NCBI RefSeq assembly: GCF_012070395.1
Contig: NZ_JAAFYS010000003.1
Span: forward strand, 682,001 to 746,000
Direction of reading: 5' to 3'
Source of the DNA: Pseudoroseicyclus tamaricis
Lineage (GTDB): Bacteria > Pseudomonadota > Alphaproteobacteria > Rhodobacterales > Rhodobacteraceae
Length of the DNA: 64,000 nucleotides
A program made the position numbers and the translations under genes. Below, one piece after another: positions 42,184-51,646 of the stretch. The notes under the pieces are model-generated. The model saw nothing but the letters and a program-made list of their open reading frames with translations, had not been told where the DNA came from and ran no database searches. Numbering within the stretch: the first letter of the stretch is position 1; every line of letters starts with the position of its first letter.

Positions 42184-43286
42184 CCCGCCCCGAGGAGGAG
42201 CGCGGTTTCTGGGATGATCTCAGGGCGCGCACCGCGAGCTTCATGGATGGCTACGGGCTCGCCCTCTCCCACCGGATGGAGCCGGAGAGGGCTCACAATC
42301 TGGCGCTGCGCGCCCTGCGCCTGGGGCTGGGGCCGAGAACAGGGCCCGTCACCTCCAGCCGGCTGACGACGAGCGTCGGCGGGCTGCTCCTGCCCAACCC
42401 GCTCGGCCTCGCCGCCGGGTTCGACAAGAACGGCGAGGCGCTCGACGCGCTCGCCCGCATGCCCTTCGGCTTCGCCGAGATCGGCGCCATCACGCCCCGC
42501 CCGCAGCCCGGCAACCCCCGCCCCCGGCTCTTCCGCCTCACGGAGGACCGCGCGGCGATCAACCGCTTCGGCTTCAACAACCGGGGGATGGATGACGTCG
42601 CCGCCCGGCTGGCGTGGCGCCCGCCGGGGGTGCTTGGCCTCAACATCGGCGCCAACAAGGACAGCGAGGACCGCGCCGCCGATTTCGCCGCCGTGCTGAG
42701 CCGCTGCGGCGACCTCGTCGATTTCGTCACCATCAACATCTCCTCCCCCAACACCGAGCGCCTGCGCGACCTGCAGGGGAAAGACGCGCTGGCGGCGCTG
42801 CTGGAGCAGGTGATGACCGCCCGGGCGGAGCTGTCGACCATCGTGCCCGTCTTCCTCAAGATCGCCCCCGACCTAAGCGAGGCGGAGCTGGAGGATATCG
42901 CCACGCTGGCCGAGCAGACGCGCCTGAGCGGCCTGATCGCCACCAACACAACGCTCTCCCGCGAGGGGCTGACCTCGCCGCTGGCGAGGGAGGCGGGGGG
43001 CCTTTCCGGCGCACCGCTCTTCGAGAAGTCGACACGGGTGCTGGCGCAGCTCTCCGGGATGACCTCGCTGCCGCTGATCGGCGTCGGCGGGGTGGCGAGC
43101 GCGCAGGACGCCTACGACAAGATTCAGGCCGGAGCCTCGGCGGTGCAGATGTACACCGGCCTGGTCTTCGGCGGGCTGAATCTGCCGGGGGAGATCCTCG
43201 AGGAGCTCGATGCCCTCCTCGCCCGCGACGGCTTCGCCAATGTCCGCGAGGCGGTGGGGACGGATCGGGAGCGCTGGCTGGCCTAG
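42180..43286 (+). CDS. pyrD: Dihydroorotate dehydrogenase (quinone), class 2
   Basis: Fourth step of pyrimidine synthesis, linked to the quinone pool at the inner membrane. 368 residues with the N-terminal helical membrane-association segment of class 2 enzymes, then [48 protein letters not shown] (catalytic Ser of class 2 nearby), [21 protein letters not shown] and [20 protein letters not shown]. Stop interlocks with the convergent MATE gene's stop in CTAG (43283-43286). Confidence 0.96.
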   Translation: MTRPEEERGFWDDLRARTASFMDGYGLALSHRMEPERAHNLALRALRLGLGPRTGPVTSSRLTTSVGGLLLPNPLGLAAGFDKNGEALDALARMPFGFAEIGAITPRPQPGNPRPRLFRLTEDRAAINRFGFNNRGMDDVAARLAWRPPGVLGLNIGANKDSEDRAADFAAVLSRCGDLVDFVTINISSPNTERLRDLQGKDALAALLEQVMTARAELSTIVPVFLKIAPDLSEAELEDIATLAEQTRLSGLIATNTTLSREGLTSPLAREAGGLSGAPLFEKSTRVLAQLSGMTSLPLIGVGGVASAQDAYDKIQAGASAVQMYTGLVFGGLNLPGEILEELDALLARDGFANVREAVGTDRERWLA

Positions 43287-44635
43287 GCGGCCTGCCGCCC
43301 CATCTCGGGTGGGGCGCCGATCGTCGCCTCCAGCTTGCGGTAGCGCAGGCCCAGCGTGACGGCGCGGGCGACGTAGAAGATCAGCATCGAGGCCCATAGC
43401 CCGTGGTTGCCAAAGAGCGGCACGAGGACGCAGAGGACGGCGACGTAGACGAGCCCCGCCTGGATCATCGCGCCGCGCATGGCGCGTGTCCACGTGGCGC
43501 CGATGAAGACGCCGTCGAGCATCCAGCTGGCGATGCCGGCCAGCGGCGCGGCGATGACCCACGGCAGGAAATGGGCGCTCGCCTCCCTCACCCGCGGGGC
43601 GGTGGTCATCAACGCGATGATGTCCTGCCCGAAGATCCAGAAGGACAGCGCCAGTGGCACCGACAGGCCGAGCCCCCACCAGCTCGCCATGATCGCGGCA
43701 CGGCGGAAGCGCAGCCGGTCCCCGGCGCCCAGGGCCGCGCCGACCAGCGCCTCGGCGGCGAAGGCGAAGCCGTCGAGCGCATAGGTGACGATGCTGAGGA
43801 ACTGCAGCAGCACCTGGTTGGCGGCCAGTACCACGTCCCCCTCCCCCGCGGCGAGGAAGAGGAAGGTGGTGATGCCCGCCTGCAGGATGACGGAGCGGAT
43901 CATGATGTCGCCGTTGACGCTCATCATCCGCCGCAGGCGCTCCCGGTCGAAGATGCGCGCCCAGTCGCGCCACTGTTCGCCGGTAAAGGCGGCGCGGCAG
44001 AGCCAGAGGCCGAGCGCCAGCCCCGACCATTCCGCCATCAGCGTCGCCACCGCGACGCCGCCCACGCCCCAGCCGAGGCCGAGCACGAAGAAGAGGTCGA
44101 GCCCGATGTTGAGCCCGTTCATCCACAGCTGCAGCAGGAGCACGCCCCGCGTCTTCTCCATCGCGATGAGCCAGCCGGTGACGGCGTAGATGGCGATGGC
44201 GGCGGGGGCGCCCCAGATGCGGATGGCGAGATAGCGGCGCGCCAGCTCCTCCACCTCCGCCGAAGCGGGGGCGAGCTTGAAGGCGGCCCAGAAGACGCCG
44301 GCCTGCGCGAGGACGAAGACGAACCCCGCCGCCCCCCCGATCATCAGCGCCCGCATAAGCAGCGCGCCGGTCTCGCCGACGTCTCCGCCGCCCCGCGCCT
44401 GCGCGACGAGCCCGGTGGTGCCCATCCTGAGGAAGCCGAAGATCCAGTAGATGGACGACAGGATGATGGCGCCGATGCCCACCGCGCCGATGGGCTGCGG
44501 CAGGCCGAGCTGGCCCACGACGCCGGTATCGACGGCGCCGAGGATCGGCACCGTGGCGTTGGACAGCACGATGGGCAGCGCGATGGCAAGGATGCGGCGG
44601 TGGGTGAGCGGCCCCTCGGCCTTGGAGTCAGCCAT
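43283..44635 (-). CDS. MATE family efflux transporter (DinF-like)
   Basis: 450 residues and about 12 membrane helices. N-terminal [20 protein letters not shown] and [20 protein letters not shown] are typical of the DinF branch, which couples H+ or Na+ to drug/organic cation export. Intact. Followed upstream, 3 bp away, by a thioesterase gene in the same direction. Confidence 0.93.
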   Translation of the reverse strand: MADSKAEGPLTHRRILAIALPIVLSNATVPILGAVDTGVVGQLGLPQPIGAVGIGAIILSSIYWIFGFLRMGTTGLVAQARGGGDVGETGALLMRALMIGGAAGFVFVLAQAGVFWAAFKLAPASAEVEELARRYLAIRIWGAPAAIAIYAVTGWLIAMEKTRGVLLLQLWMNGLNIGLDLFFVLGLGWGVGGVAVATLMAEWSGLALGLWLCRAAFTGEQWRDWARIFDRERLRRMMSVNGDIMIRSVILQAGITTFLFLAAGEGDVVLAANQVLLQFLSIVTYALDGFAFAAEALVGAALGAGDRLRFRRAAIMASWWGLGLSVPLALSFWIFGQDIIALMTTAPRVREASAHFLPWVIAAPLAGIASWMLDGVFIGATWTRAMRGAMIQAGLVYVAVLCVLVPLFGNHGLWASMLIFYVARAVTLGLRYRKLEATIGAPPEMGRQAA

Positions 44636-44638
44636 GGG

Positions 44639-45208
44639 TCAGCCGTCGCTCCCGCCCGGGCCATTGCCGCGGGCATCGAACTCGGGCGCCGGGGGCGCCC
44701 CCTCTGCCGGCGGGGCAGCGCCCGGACGGTTGGGCATCAGGAAATGGCCGGTGCCCTGCGCGATCAGCCGGGCGCGGTTGTCCTGCCACGCCTCGACATG
44801 GACGGAGGCGTAGCGCCGGCCGGAGCGGTTCACCCGCGCCCGCGCATAGGCGTCACGCGGCAGGCCGGCGCGCAGGTAATCGGTCGTGAAGTCGATGGTC
44901 TTCGGCAGCCGCGGCGGCGGTGCATCCTCTGCCGTGCTGCCGGCCTCCATCTCCTCCCAGGCGAAGGCCCAGGCCAGCTCGATGATCGCCGTCACCTCTA
45001 GGAACGCCGCCGTCACGCCGCCATGCAGCGCCGGCAGCATGGGGTTGCCGATCATCATCTCCTGGTAAGGCAGCACCGCCGTCAGCTCGTCCCCCCGCCG
45101 GTCGAAGCGGATGCCGAGGAAGCGCAGGTAGGGCACGCCGGTGACCAGCCGGCCCAGCGCCGCGTCGCGCCGCGCCTTGACGATCTGGACGGGCTCGGGC
45201 GAGCGCAT
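44639..45208 (-). CDS. PaaI-like hotdog thioesterase (second of a pair)
   Basis: 189 residues from ATG 45208. Hotdog core: LRFLGIRFDRRGDELTAVLP, MIGNPMLPALHGGVTAAFLE, with the catalytic-type His-Gly-Gly, and DYLRAGLPRDAYARARVNRS. The C-terminal 30 residues are Pro/Ala/Gly-rich and likely disordered. One base separates it from the upstream paralogue, and the two hotdog proteins may form a heteromer. Substrate: acyl- or aryl-acyl-CoA, unspecified. Confidence 0.85.
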   Translation of the reverse strand: MRSPEPVQIVKARRDAALGRLVTGVPYLRFLGIRFDRRGDELTAVLPYQEMMIGNPMLPALHGGVTAAFLEVTAIIELAWAFAWEEMEAGSTAEDAPPPRLPKTIDFTTDYLRAGLPRDAYARARVNRSGRRYASVHVEAWQDNRARLIAQGTGHFLMPNRPGAAPPAEGAPPAPEFDARGNGPGGSDG

Positions 45209-45209
45209 C

Positions 45210-45656
45210 TCAGCCCCGCTCCACGGTGAAGGCGGCTGTGGCGGCGGCGACGGGATCGTCGGCATCCTCGTCGCAGGCCTCGGCCCGCACGAAGGCGACG
45301 GTGCGGGTGATGTGGTAGCAGGTGGCCTTCGCCACGATGGGCTGCCCGGGCGTCGCCGAGCGCATGTAGTCGATCCTGAGGTCGAGCGTCGCGGTGCCAG
45401 ACGGGCAGTCGGGATGCGCCATGACCGCGGCGCCCGCCGTCGTGTCCATCAGGGCGGAGACGGCGCCGCCATGGATGACGCCAGTCGACGGGTCCCCCAC
45501 GAGGTTTTCGTGCCAGGGCATGACGATCTCCGCCGTGCCGGCGCCGATGGCGCGCATCTTCAGCCCCAGCGCCCGCCCGTGCGGCAGCCCCTCGATGAAG
45601 GCCCGCGCAACGCGCTCCCGCCGCGCCTGACCCTCGCTGTCGCCTGTCTCGCTCAT
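45210..45656 (-). CDS. PaaI-like hotdog thioesterase (first of a pair)
   Basis: 148 residues from ATG 45656 (MSETGDSEGQARRERVARAF). LPHGRALGLKMRAIGAGTAE, VGDPSTGVIHGGAVSALMDT with the HGG catalytic loop, and LDLRIDYMRSATPGQPIVAK. A typical single-domain thioesterase length, shorter than its downstream partner. Operon with that partner and probably the MATE gene; divergent from the MerR genes. Confidence 0.87.
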   Translation of the reverse strand: MSETGDSEGQARRERVARAFIEGLPHGRALGLKMRAIGAGTAEIVMPWHENLVGDPSTGVIHGGAVSALMDTTAGAAVMAHPDCPSGTATLDLRIDYMRSATPGQPIVAKATCYHITRTVAFVRAEACDEDADDPVAAATAAFTVERG

Positions 45657-45779
45657 GAGGCACTCCTTCGCGCCTGCGACCGTCCTCCATCCCTCGCGCC
45701 CCTGCAAGAGCCGCCGACGCGTCGGGGGGCTTGTTGCCGCCGCGACAGGGCGGGGTTAACATTCTCTCGGAGGTGCAGC

Positions 45780-46166
45780 ATGCCCGATGATGACGTCCCC
45801 GTCCGCCTGTCGTTCAAGGAGATGTGCGCGCGGTTCGATGTGACCCCGCGCACGCTGCGATATTACGAGTATATCGAACTCCTGTCGCCGGAGCGCGAGG
45901 GACGCTCGCGCTACTACGGCCCGAAGGAGGTGGCGCGCATGACGCTGATCCTCCGCGGCCGGCGCTTCGGCTTTTCGCTGGAGGACATCCGCCAGTGGCT
46001 GCTCATCTACGAGCACGAGGGCACCGAGGCACAGATGCGCCGGTGGCTGGAGCTGGCGGACAGGCAACTGGAGGAGCTGGCCCAGCAGCGCGCCCAGCTC
46101 GACGAGACGATCGACGAGCTGCAGAGCCTGCGAGAGGAAACCTCCCGCTCCCTGCCTGACAGCTGA
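45780..46166 (+). CDS. MerR family transcriptional regulator 1
   Basis: 128 residues from ATG 45780 with GGAGGTG as ribosome-binding site. HTH and wing: [20 protein letters not shown] then LSPEREGRSRYYGPKEVARM; dimerisation coiled coil from about residue 80 (RWLELADRQLEELAQQRAQL). There are no Cys ligands, so it is not a metal sensor. The FGFSLEDIRQWL pattern is shared with the second regulator at 46484. Placed next to beta-oxidation genes, so a LiuR/PsrA-like role is plausible. Confidence 0.88.
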   Translation: MPDDDVPVRLSFKEMCARFDVTPRTLRYYEYIELLSPEREGRSRYYGPKEVARMTLILRGRRFGFSLEDIRQWLLIYEHEGTEAQMRRWLELADRQLEELAQQRAQLDETIDELQSLREETSRSLPDS

Positions 46167-46400
46167 CCCTGCGGCAGGGGGCGGTCACTACTGCCCAGCC
46201 CCGGCCCCCCGCGCAAGCAATTGGCGGCACTTTAGGGCGGGACGAATGGTCGCATGCGCTTGGTTCCGCGCGCGCCGGGCGCCGTCAGCCCTGTTTCGCT
46301 GACTCGGCGGAAACCTCGAAATTTCAGACGGTTATAACGGCGCTTCGCCGGACGGCCGATTCGTGACCTGAGGTTATGGCCTCCGGAGGGGCCTCCGCTG

Positions 46401-46416
46401 TTTACGTTCGCGTCAG
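46401..46416. promoter_or_regulatory. Candidate MerR operator upstream of regulator 2
   Basis: TTTACGTTCGCGTCAG: the left half matches the TTTACGT half-site known for LiuR-type MerR regulators of acyl-CoA degradation; the right half is imperfect. It is 68 bp upstream of the ATG at 46484. The surrounding gap 46167-46483 (317 bp) holds no gene; it is relatively AT-rich for the window (GGTTATAACGGCG near 46330) and also contains GGCCTCCGGAGGGGCCTCC near 46379. Confidence 0.4.
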
Positions 46417-46483
46417 GCAGCCACTATCTTCCGCCTCAAAAGGTTGTAGACGGGCGACTTTCCGCTGCAATCGAGAAACGGAC

Positions 46484-46885
46484 ATGACGGAAGACACCAT
46501 GACCATCCGCGAGATGTGCGAGGCGTTCGACGTAACACCCCGCACCTTGCGGTTCTACGAATCCAAGGAGCTGCTCGGCCCCATCCGGCAGGGCACAAGA
46601 CGCCTCTACACCCGCCGCGAGCGGGCCCGGCTGACGCTGATCCTGCGCGGCAAGCGCTTCGGCTTCTCGCTGGAGGAGATCCGCCAGCTTCTGGAGCTCT
46701 ACTACCTCGGCGACGGCGGCCGCACGCAGACCGCCCAAGCCCTGCAATCCGCGCGCGAGCACCACGCCCGCATGGTGCACCAGCGCGACGAACTGGCCGC
46801 GGCCATCGAGGACCTCGAAAGCCTGATCCAACAAGGCGAGAAGGACCTGGAGGGCAAGGGGCCGCCCATCGCCCAGGCCGGCTGA
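46484..46885 (+). CDS. MerR family transcriptional regulator 2
   Basis: 133 residues from ATG 46484 ([20 protein letters not shown]). [23 protein letters not shown] then [20 protein letters not shown]; coiled coil 95-128. Clearly paralogous to regulator 1. It lies 31 bp upstream of the acyl-CoA dehydrogenase gene, so it probably controls this operon in response to fatty-acid or branched-chain acyl-CoA. Confidence 0.9.
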   Translation: MTEDTMTIREMCEAFDVTPRTLRFYESKELLGPIRQGTRRLYTRRERARLTLILRGKRFGFSLEEIRQLLELYYLGDGGRTQTAQALQSAREHHARMVHQRDELAAAIEDLESLIQQGEKDLEGKGPPIAQAG

Positions 46886-46916
46886 GCCGGCCACGCCTCG
46901 CTACGGAGACACACAT

Positions 46917-48695
46917 ATGCCGAGCTACAACGCGCCCATCGACGACATGCAGTTCGTCCTCCACGATCTGCTGAAGATCACGGAGAGGGACGTGCCCGGC
47001 TATGCCGAGCTCGATCGTGACTTCACCGCCGCCATCCTCGAAGAGGCCGGCAAGGTGGCCCGGGATGTCCTCGCCCCCCTCAACATGGTGGGCGACAGCC
47101 AGGGCTGCCGGCTGGAGAACGGCGTGGTGCGCACGCCGGACGGCTTCCGCGAGGCGTTCGACACGGTGCGCGAGGGTGGCTGGACGGCCATCGACGCCGG
47201 CGAGGAGTTCGGCGGGCAGGGCCTGCCCTACGTCATGCACACAGCGGTCAACGAGCCGTTCGTTTCCGCCAACATGGCGTTCAACATGTACCAGGGCCTG
47301 ACGCACGGCGCCTACACGGCGATCCTCGCCCATGGCTCCGAGGCGCAGAAGGCGCTCTACCTGCCGCGCCTCGCCTCCTGCGAATGGACGGGCACCATGA
47401 ACCTGACGGAGCCTCATTGCGGCACCGACCTCGGCCTCATGCGCACCAAGGCCGAGCCGCAGGACGACGGCTCCTACAAGATCACCGGCCAGAAGATCTT
47501 CATCTCCTCCGGCGATCACGACATGGCGGACAACATCGTCCACCTCGTGCTCGCGAAGATCCCCGGCGGCCCCGAGGGCACCAAGGGCATTTCGCTCTTC
47601 ATCGTGCCCAAGGTTCTGCATGACGAGGAGGGCAAGCTCGGCGCCCGCAACGCTGTCTCCGTCGGCAAGCTCGAAGAGAAGATGGGCATCCACGGTAACT
47701 CGACCTGCGTGATGAATTACGACGGGGCGACGGGCTGGCTGCTCGGCGAGGCACACAAGGGCATGCGCGCCATGTTCACCATGATGAACGAGGCCCGCAT
47801 GGGCGTTGGCCTGCAGGGCTTCGCCCAGGGCGAGGCCGCCTACCAGGCCGCGCTCGCCTACGCCAAGGACCGCCTGCAGGGCCGCGCCGTGACTGGCCCG
47901 GCGAACCCCGAGGGCCCGGCCGATCCGCTGATCGTCCACCCCGACATCCGCCGCAACCTCATGGACATGAAGTCCTTCGCCGAGGGCGCCCGGGCGCTCA
48001 CCTACTGGGGCGCCACGCTCATCGACGCCTCGCACCGGAGCGGCGACGCCGACTCCGAGGCGCTGGTCTCGCTGCTGACCCCTGTCATCAAGGGCTTCCT
48101 GACAGACAAGGGTTTCGAGATGGCGACGGCCGCCCAGCAGGTCTACGGCGGGCACGGCTACATCGAGGAATGGGGCATGTCGCAATTCGCGCGCGATGCC
48201 CGCATCACCATGATCTACGAGGGCGCCAACGGTATCCAGGCGCTCGATCTCGTCGGCCGCAAGCTCGCCGCGAACGGCGGCAAGACGGTCATGGGCTTCT
48301 TCGAGATGGTCAAAACCTTCTGCGCCGAGAACAAGGAGAACGAGACGCTCTCCTCCGGCTTCATCGAGCCGCTGAAAGCCGCGTCGAAGGATCTTCAGGC
48401 CGCCGGCATGTTCTTCATGCAGAACGGCATGAAGACCCCCAATGCCGCGCTCGCCGGCTCCTACGACTTCATGCACATGATGGGCCATGTCACGCTCGGC
48501 CTGATGTGGGCGCAGATGGCCAAAGCCGCGGCGGAAGCGCTGGAGGCCGGCACCGGCAACCGCGACTTCTACGAGGCGAAGATCGCCACGGGCCGCTACT
48601 ACATGGCCCGCCACCTGCCGGCGACGAAGATGCACCTCGCCCGCATCGAGAGCGGCGCCGAGCCGGTCATGGCGCTGGCCGAAGAGGCGTTCTAA
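46917..48695 (+). CDS. Acyl-CoA dehydrogenase (long, about 590-aa type)
   Basis: 592 residues. First oxidation of beta-oxidation, with electrons passed to ETF (etfBA at 26-28 kb). [20 protein letters not shown] at the N-terminus marks the longer FadE-like subgroup with an extra C-terminal helical domain. Flavin/substrate motifs [54 protein letters not shown]; the active-site Glu lies in [20 protein letters not shown]. Head of the fatty-acid operon behind MerR 2. Confidence 0.95.
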   Translation: MPSYNAPIDDMQFVLHDLLKITERDVPGYAELDRDFTAAILEEAGKVARDVLAPLNMVGDSQGCRLENGVVRTPDGFREAFDTVREGGWTAIDAGEEFGGQGLPYVMHTAVNEPFVSANMAFNMYQGLTHGAYTAILAHGSEAQKALYLPRLASCEWTGTMNLTEPHCGTDLGLMRTKAEPQDDGSYKITGQKIFISSGDHDMADNIVHLVLAKIPGGPEGTKGISLFIVPKVLHDEEGKLGARNAVSVGKLEEKMGIHGNSTCVMNYDGATGWLLGEAHKGMRAMFTMMNEARMGVGLQGFAQGEAAYQAALAYAKDRLQGRAVTGPANPEGPADPLIVHPDIRRNLMDMKSFAEGARALTYWGATLIDASHRSGDADSEALVSLLTPVIKGFLTDKGFEMATAAQQVYGGHGYIEEWGMSQFARDARITMIYEGANGIQALDLVGRKLAANGGKTVMGFFEMVKTFCAENKENETLSSGFIEPLKAASKDLQAAGMFFMQNGMKTPNAALAGSYDFMHMMGHVTLGLMWAQMAKAAAEALEAGTGNRDFYEAKIATGRYYMARHLPATKMHLARIESGAEPVMALAEEAF

Positions 48696-48787
48696 GCTCT
48701 GCCCCGACCCCGTGGACGGGGGCGGACCGCGCCGCCCCTGCCCCAGCCGGGCGGCTCGCCCGCCCGCCAGAGAGCCGGAGCCCGCCG

Positions 48788-49000
48788 ATGCCCAAACGCC
48801 TGCGCCTCACCCGCCGCTTCCCCGTCGCCATGACGGAAGACGGCTACCGCCGCCTCAAGCGCTTCGCCCGCGAGGCGGGGCTGGACGAGGGCGAGGCGCT
48901 GTCCTTCCTCTTCGAGAACTTCGACAGCGTGATGGACGAGGAGAAGCTCCCCCACCGCCTGCGGCTGTTCAACATAGAGCTGGAAGACCGGAAGCGGTGA
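48788..49000 (+). CDS. 70-aa small protein, ribbon-helix-helix-like
   Basis: Begins MPKRLRLTRRFPVAMTEDGY. A short basic strand is followed by two helices (DGYRRLKRFAREAGLDEGEA, LSFLFENFDSVMDEEKLPHR), the layout of Arc/MetJ-type DNA-binding proteins, with A-M-T-E-D-x-Y-x-R-L resembling their strand-helix junction. The C-terminal LRLFNIELEDRKR is not part of that fold. Located 92 bp after the acyl-CoA dehydrogenase, with GGAG upstream. Function inferred only from shape. Confidence 0.6.
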   Translation: MPKRLRLTRRFPVAMTEDGYRRLKRFAREAGLDEGEALSFLFENFDSVMDEEKLPHRLRLFNIELEDRKR

Positions 49001-49057
49001 CCGCTCGCGATCCACTCCCGGCGTCATCGTGGGTGGAGACGTCGGAGCCTCCGGCGG

Positions 49058-49240
49058 GGAATATTTGAAGAAAAGCGAGAAACAAGGGTGCGCTCAGGCC
49101 GCCCCGTTTACTCCAGAGGAGATCAGGGACGGCCCTCGCTTTTCACGGTCATCGGCTTCCCAGCCTGTACCGTAGGACCAGTTTCCCTCAGGTTGGTTTA
49201 CAGGCGGTAAACGCGGCCCTCGCTTTTCTTCAAATATTCC
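49058..49240. repeat. 22-bp inverted repeat pair flanking a lower-GC spacer
   Basis: 49058-49079 and 49219-49240 are perfect inverted copies (core AATATTTGAAGAAAAGCGAG on +), 139 bp apart; each is flanked by a GC-rich CTCCGG/CCGGGG block related to family (e). Inside, a third partial copy CGGCCCTCGCTTTTC is seen at 49130-49144. The spacer is AT-richer than the surroundings and has no good reading frame. The arms could pair to form a long RNA stem. Confidence 0.65.
49196..49212. promoter_or_regulatory. Candidate operator GTTTAC-N5-GTAAAC
   Basis: GTTTACAGGCGGTAAAC is a perfect palindrome with 6-bp arms, about 80 bp upstream of the GST gene. TTTAC/GTAAA half-sites resemble those of LiuR-type MerR regulators, though the spacing is one base short. 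It lies inside the inverted-repeat spacer. Confidence 0.4.
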
Positions 49241-49293
49241 TCCGGGGGTGCGGGGGTGGAAAACCCCCGCTGTTGAAACAGGAGCCAAACAGC

Positions 49294-49935
49294 ATGACGG
49301 CACAGCTCTACTGCTTCGGTGAAAGCGGCCATTCCTACAAGGCGGCCCTGTCGATGACGCTCGCCGGCATTCCGTGGGAGCCGGTCTTCGTCGACTTCTT
49401 CAATGGCGAGACCCGCTCCCCCACCTTTCGCGACACCGTCAACGTCATGGGCGAGTGCCCGGTGCTCGTCGACGGCGAGACCCGGCTCAGCCAGTCCGCC
49501 CTTATCCAGCTGCGCGTCGTGGAGCAGGCCGGCAAGCTCGGCTGGGCGGACGAGGCGGAGCACCAGGAGGTGCTGCGCTGGCTTTTCTGGGACAATCACA
49601 AGATGTCCTCGCAGGCCGGCGCGCTCCGCTACTTCATGAACTTCCTCCCCGAGGAGCATCGCAATGCCGACGTGATCGCCTGGCTTCAGGGCCGGGTTCG
49701 CGCCGCGCTGCAGGTGCTGGAGGCAGCGCTGGAGGGGCGGACGTGGATCGCAACGTCACGAGAGGTTTCCATCGCGGATCTGAGCTGTTGCTCCTATCTC
49801 TTCTACCCGGAACCGTTCGGCTTCGACCGGGCGGACTGGCCGAATATCGACGCTTGGCTCGACCGGATCGCCGCACTTCCCGGATGGGCGCACCCGTATG
49901 AGCTGATGCCCGGCAACCCCTCCGACAGGGCGTGA
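49294..49935 (+). CDS. Glutathione S-transferase family protein
   Basis: 213 residues from ATG 49294 with CAGGAG upstream. N-terminal thioredoxin-like domain (QLYCFGESGHSYKAALSMTL; cis-Pro region ECPVLVDGETRLSQS with the glutathione-binding Ser) and C-terminal helical domain (LEAALEGRTWIATSREVSIA then DLSCCSYLFYP). It lies between acyl-CoA dehydrogenase and thiolase genes, a placement common in this order; the substrate may be an acyl/enoyl intermediate, but that is inference. Confidence 0.9.
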   Translation: MTAQLYCFGESGHSYKAALSMTLAGIPWEPVFVDFFNGETRSPTFRDTVNVMGECPVLVDGETRLSQSALIQLRVVEQAGKLGWADEAEHQEVLRWLFWDNHKMSSQAGALRYFMNFLPEEHRNADVIAWLQGRVRAALQVLEAALEGRTWIATSREVSIADLSCCSYLFYPEPFGFDRADWPNIDAWLDRIAALPGWAHPYELMPGNPSDRA

Positions 49936-49957
49936 GCCGGGCGCGAAGGAGGACATG

Positions 49958-51168
<1,211 letters not shown>

Positions 51169-51169
<1 letters not shown>

Positions 51170-51642
51170 TGGCCGTCTTTCGCAACGGCAGTGGCACGCC
51201 GGTCACGCCCGGCCCCGCCTACCCCGCGCCCTACACCATGCCGGGCGGTGCGCTGACCTACACGCATCTCTCCGATCCCGGCGGGCTCACCCAGTTCGGC
51301 ATCGCGCTCGAAACCCTGCATCCCGGCGGGCAATCGAGCCAGATGCACTGGGAGAGCCATGAAGACGAGTTCTGCTACCTGCTGCAGGGCGAGCTGACCG
51401 TCGTGGAAGACGACGAAGAGATCATCATCCACCCCGGCGACTGGGTCTGCTGGAAGGCCGGCGAGCCGGTGGCGCATTGCCTGCGCAACCACACCGAGGC
51501 GCCCGCGACCTACCTGATCCTGGGGTCGCGCGACGAGCGCAACATCTGCACCTATCCCGGGCTCGACATGCTCGGCACGGCCAATGGCCACACCCATCTC
51601 GACGGCACGCCCTACCCGCGGCAGCCGAAACCGGAGGAGTAA
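51169..51642 (+). CDS. Cupin domain protein in the beta-oxidation operon
   Basis: 157 residues. Cupin motif 1 in [20 protein letters not shown] (His, Glu, His-type ligands) and motif 2 in [20 protein letters not shown], followed by [20 protein letters not shown]. Fits the small cupins often annotated as putative isomerases or regulators. Co-translated with thiolase and followed by fadB 4 bp later; its role in fatty-acid metabolism is unknown. Confidence 0.85.
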
Positions 51643-51646
51643 CCTC

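Noticed and set aside
43403-45001. 532-codon open frame opposite the MATE pump
   Set aside because: His/Asp/Arg-rich shadow frame without membrane or domain features.
46413-48635. 740-codon open frame antisense to acyl-CoA dehydrogenase
   Set aside because: Shadow of a strongly conserved gene; composition is typical of reverse-strand GC-rich frames.
48170-48787. Extension of the 70-aa small protein upstream into the acyl-CoA dehydrogenase gene
   Set aside because: The upstream part overlaps a conserved gene in another frame; ATG 48788 has a usable ribosome-binding site.
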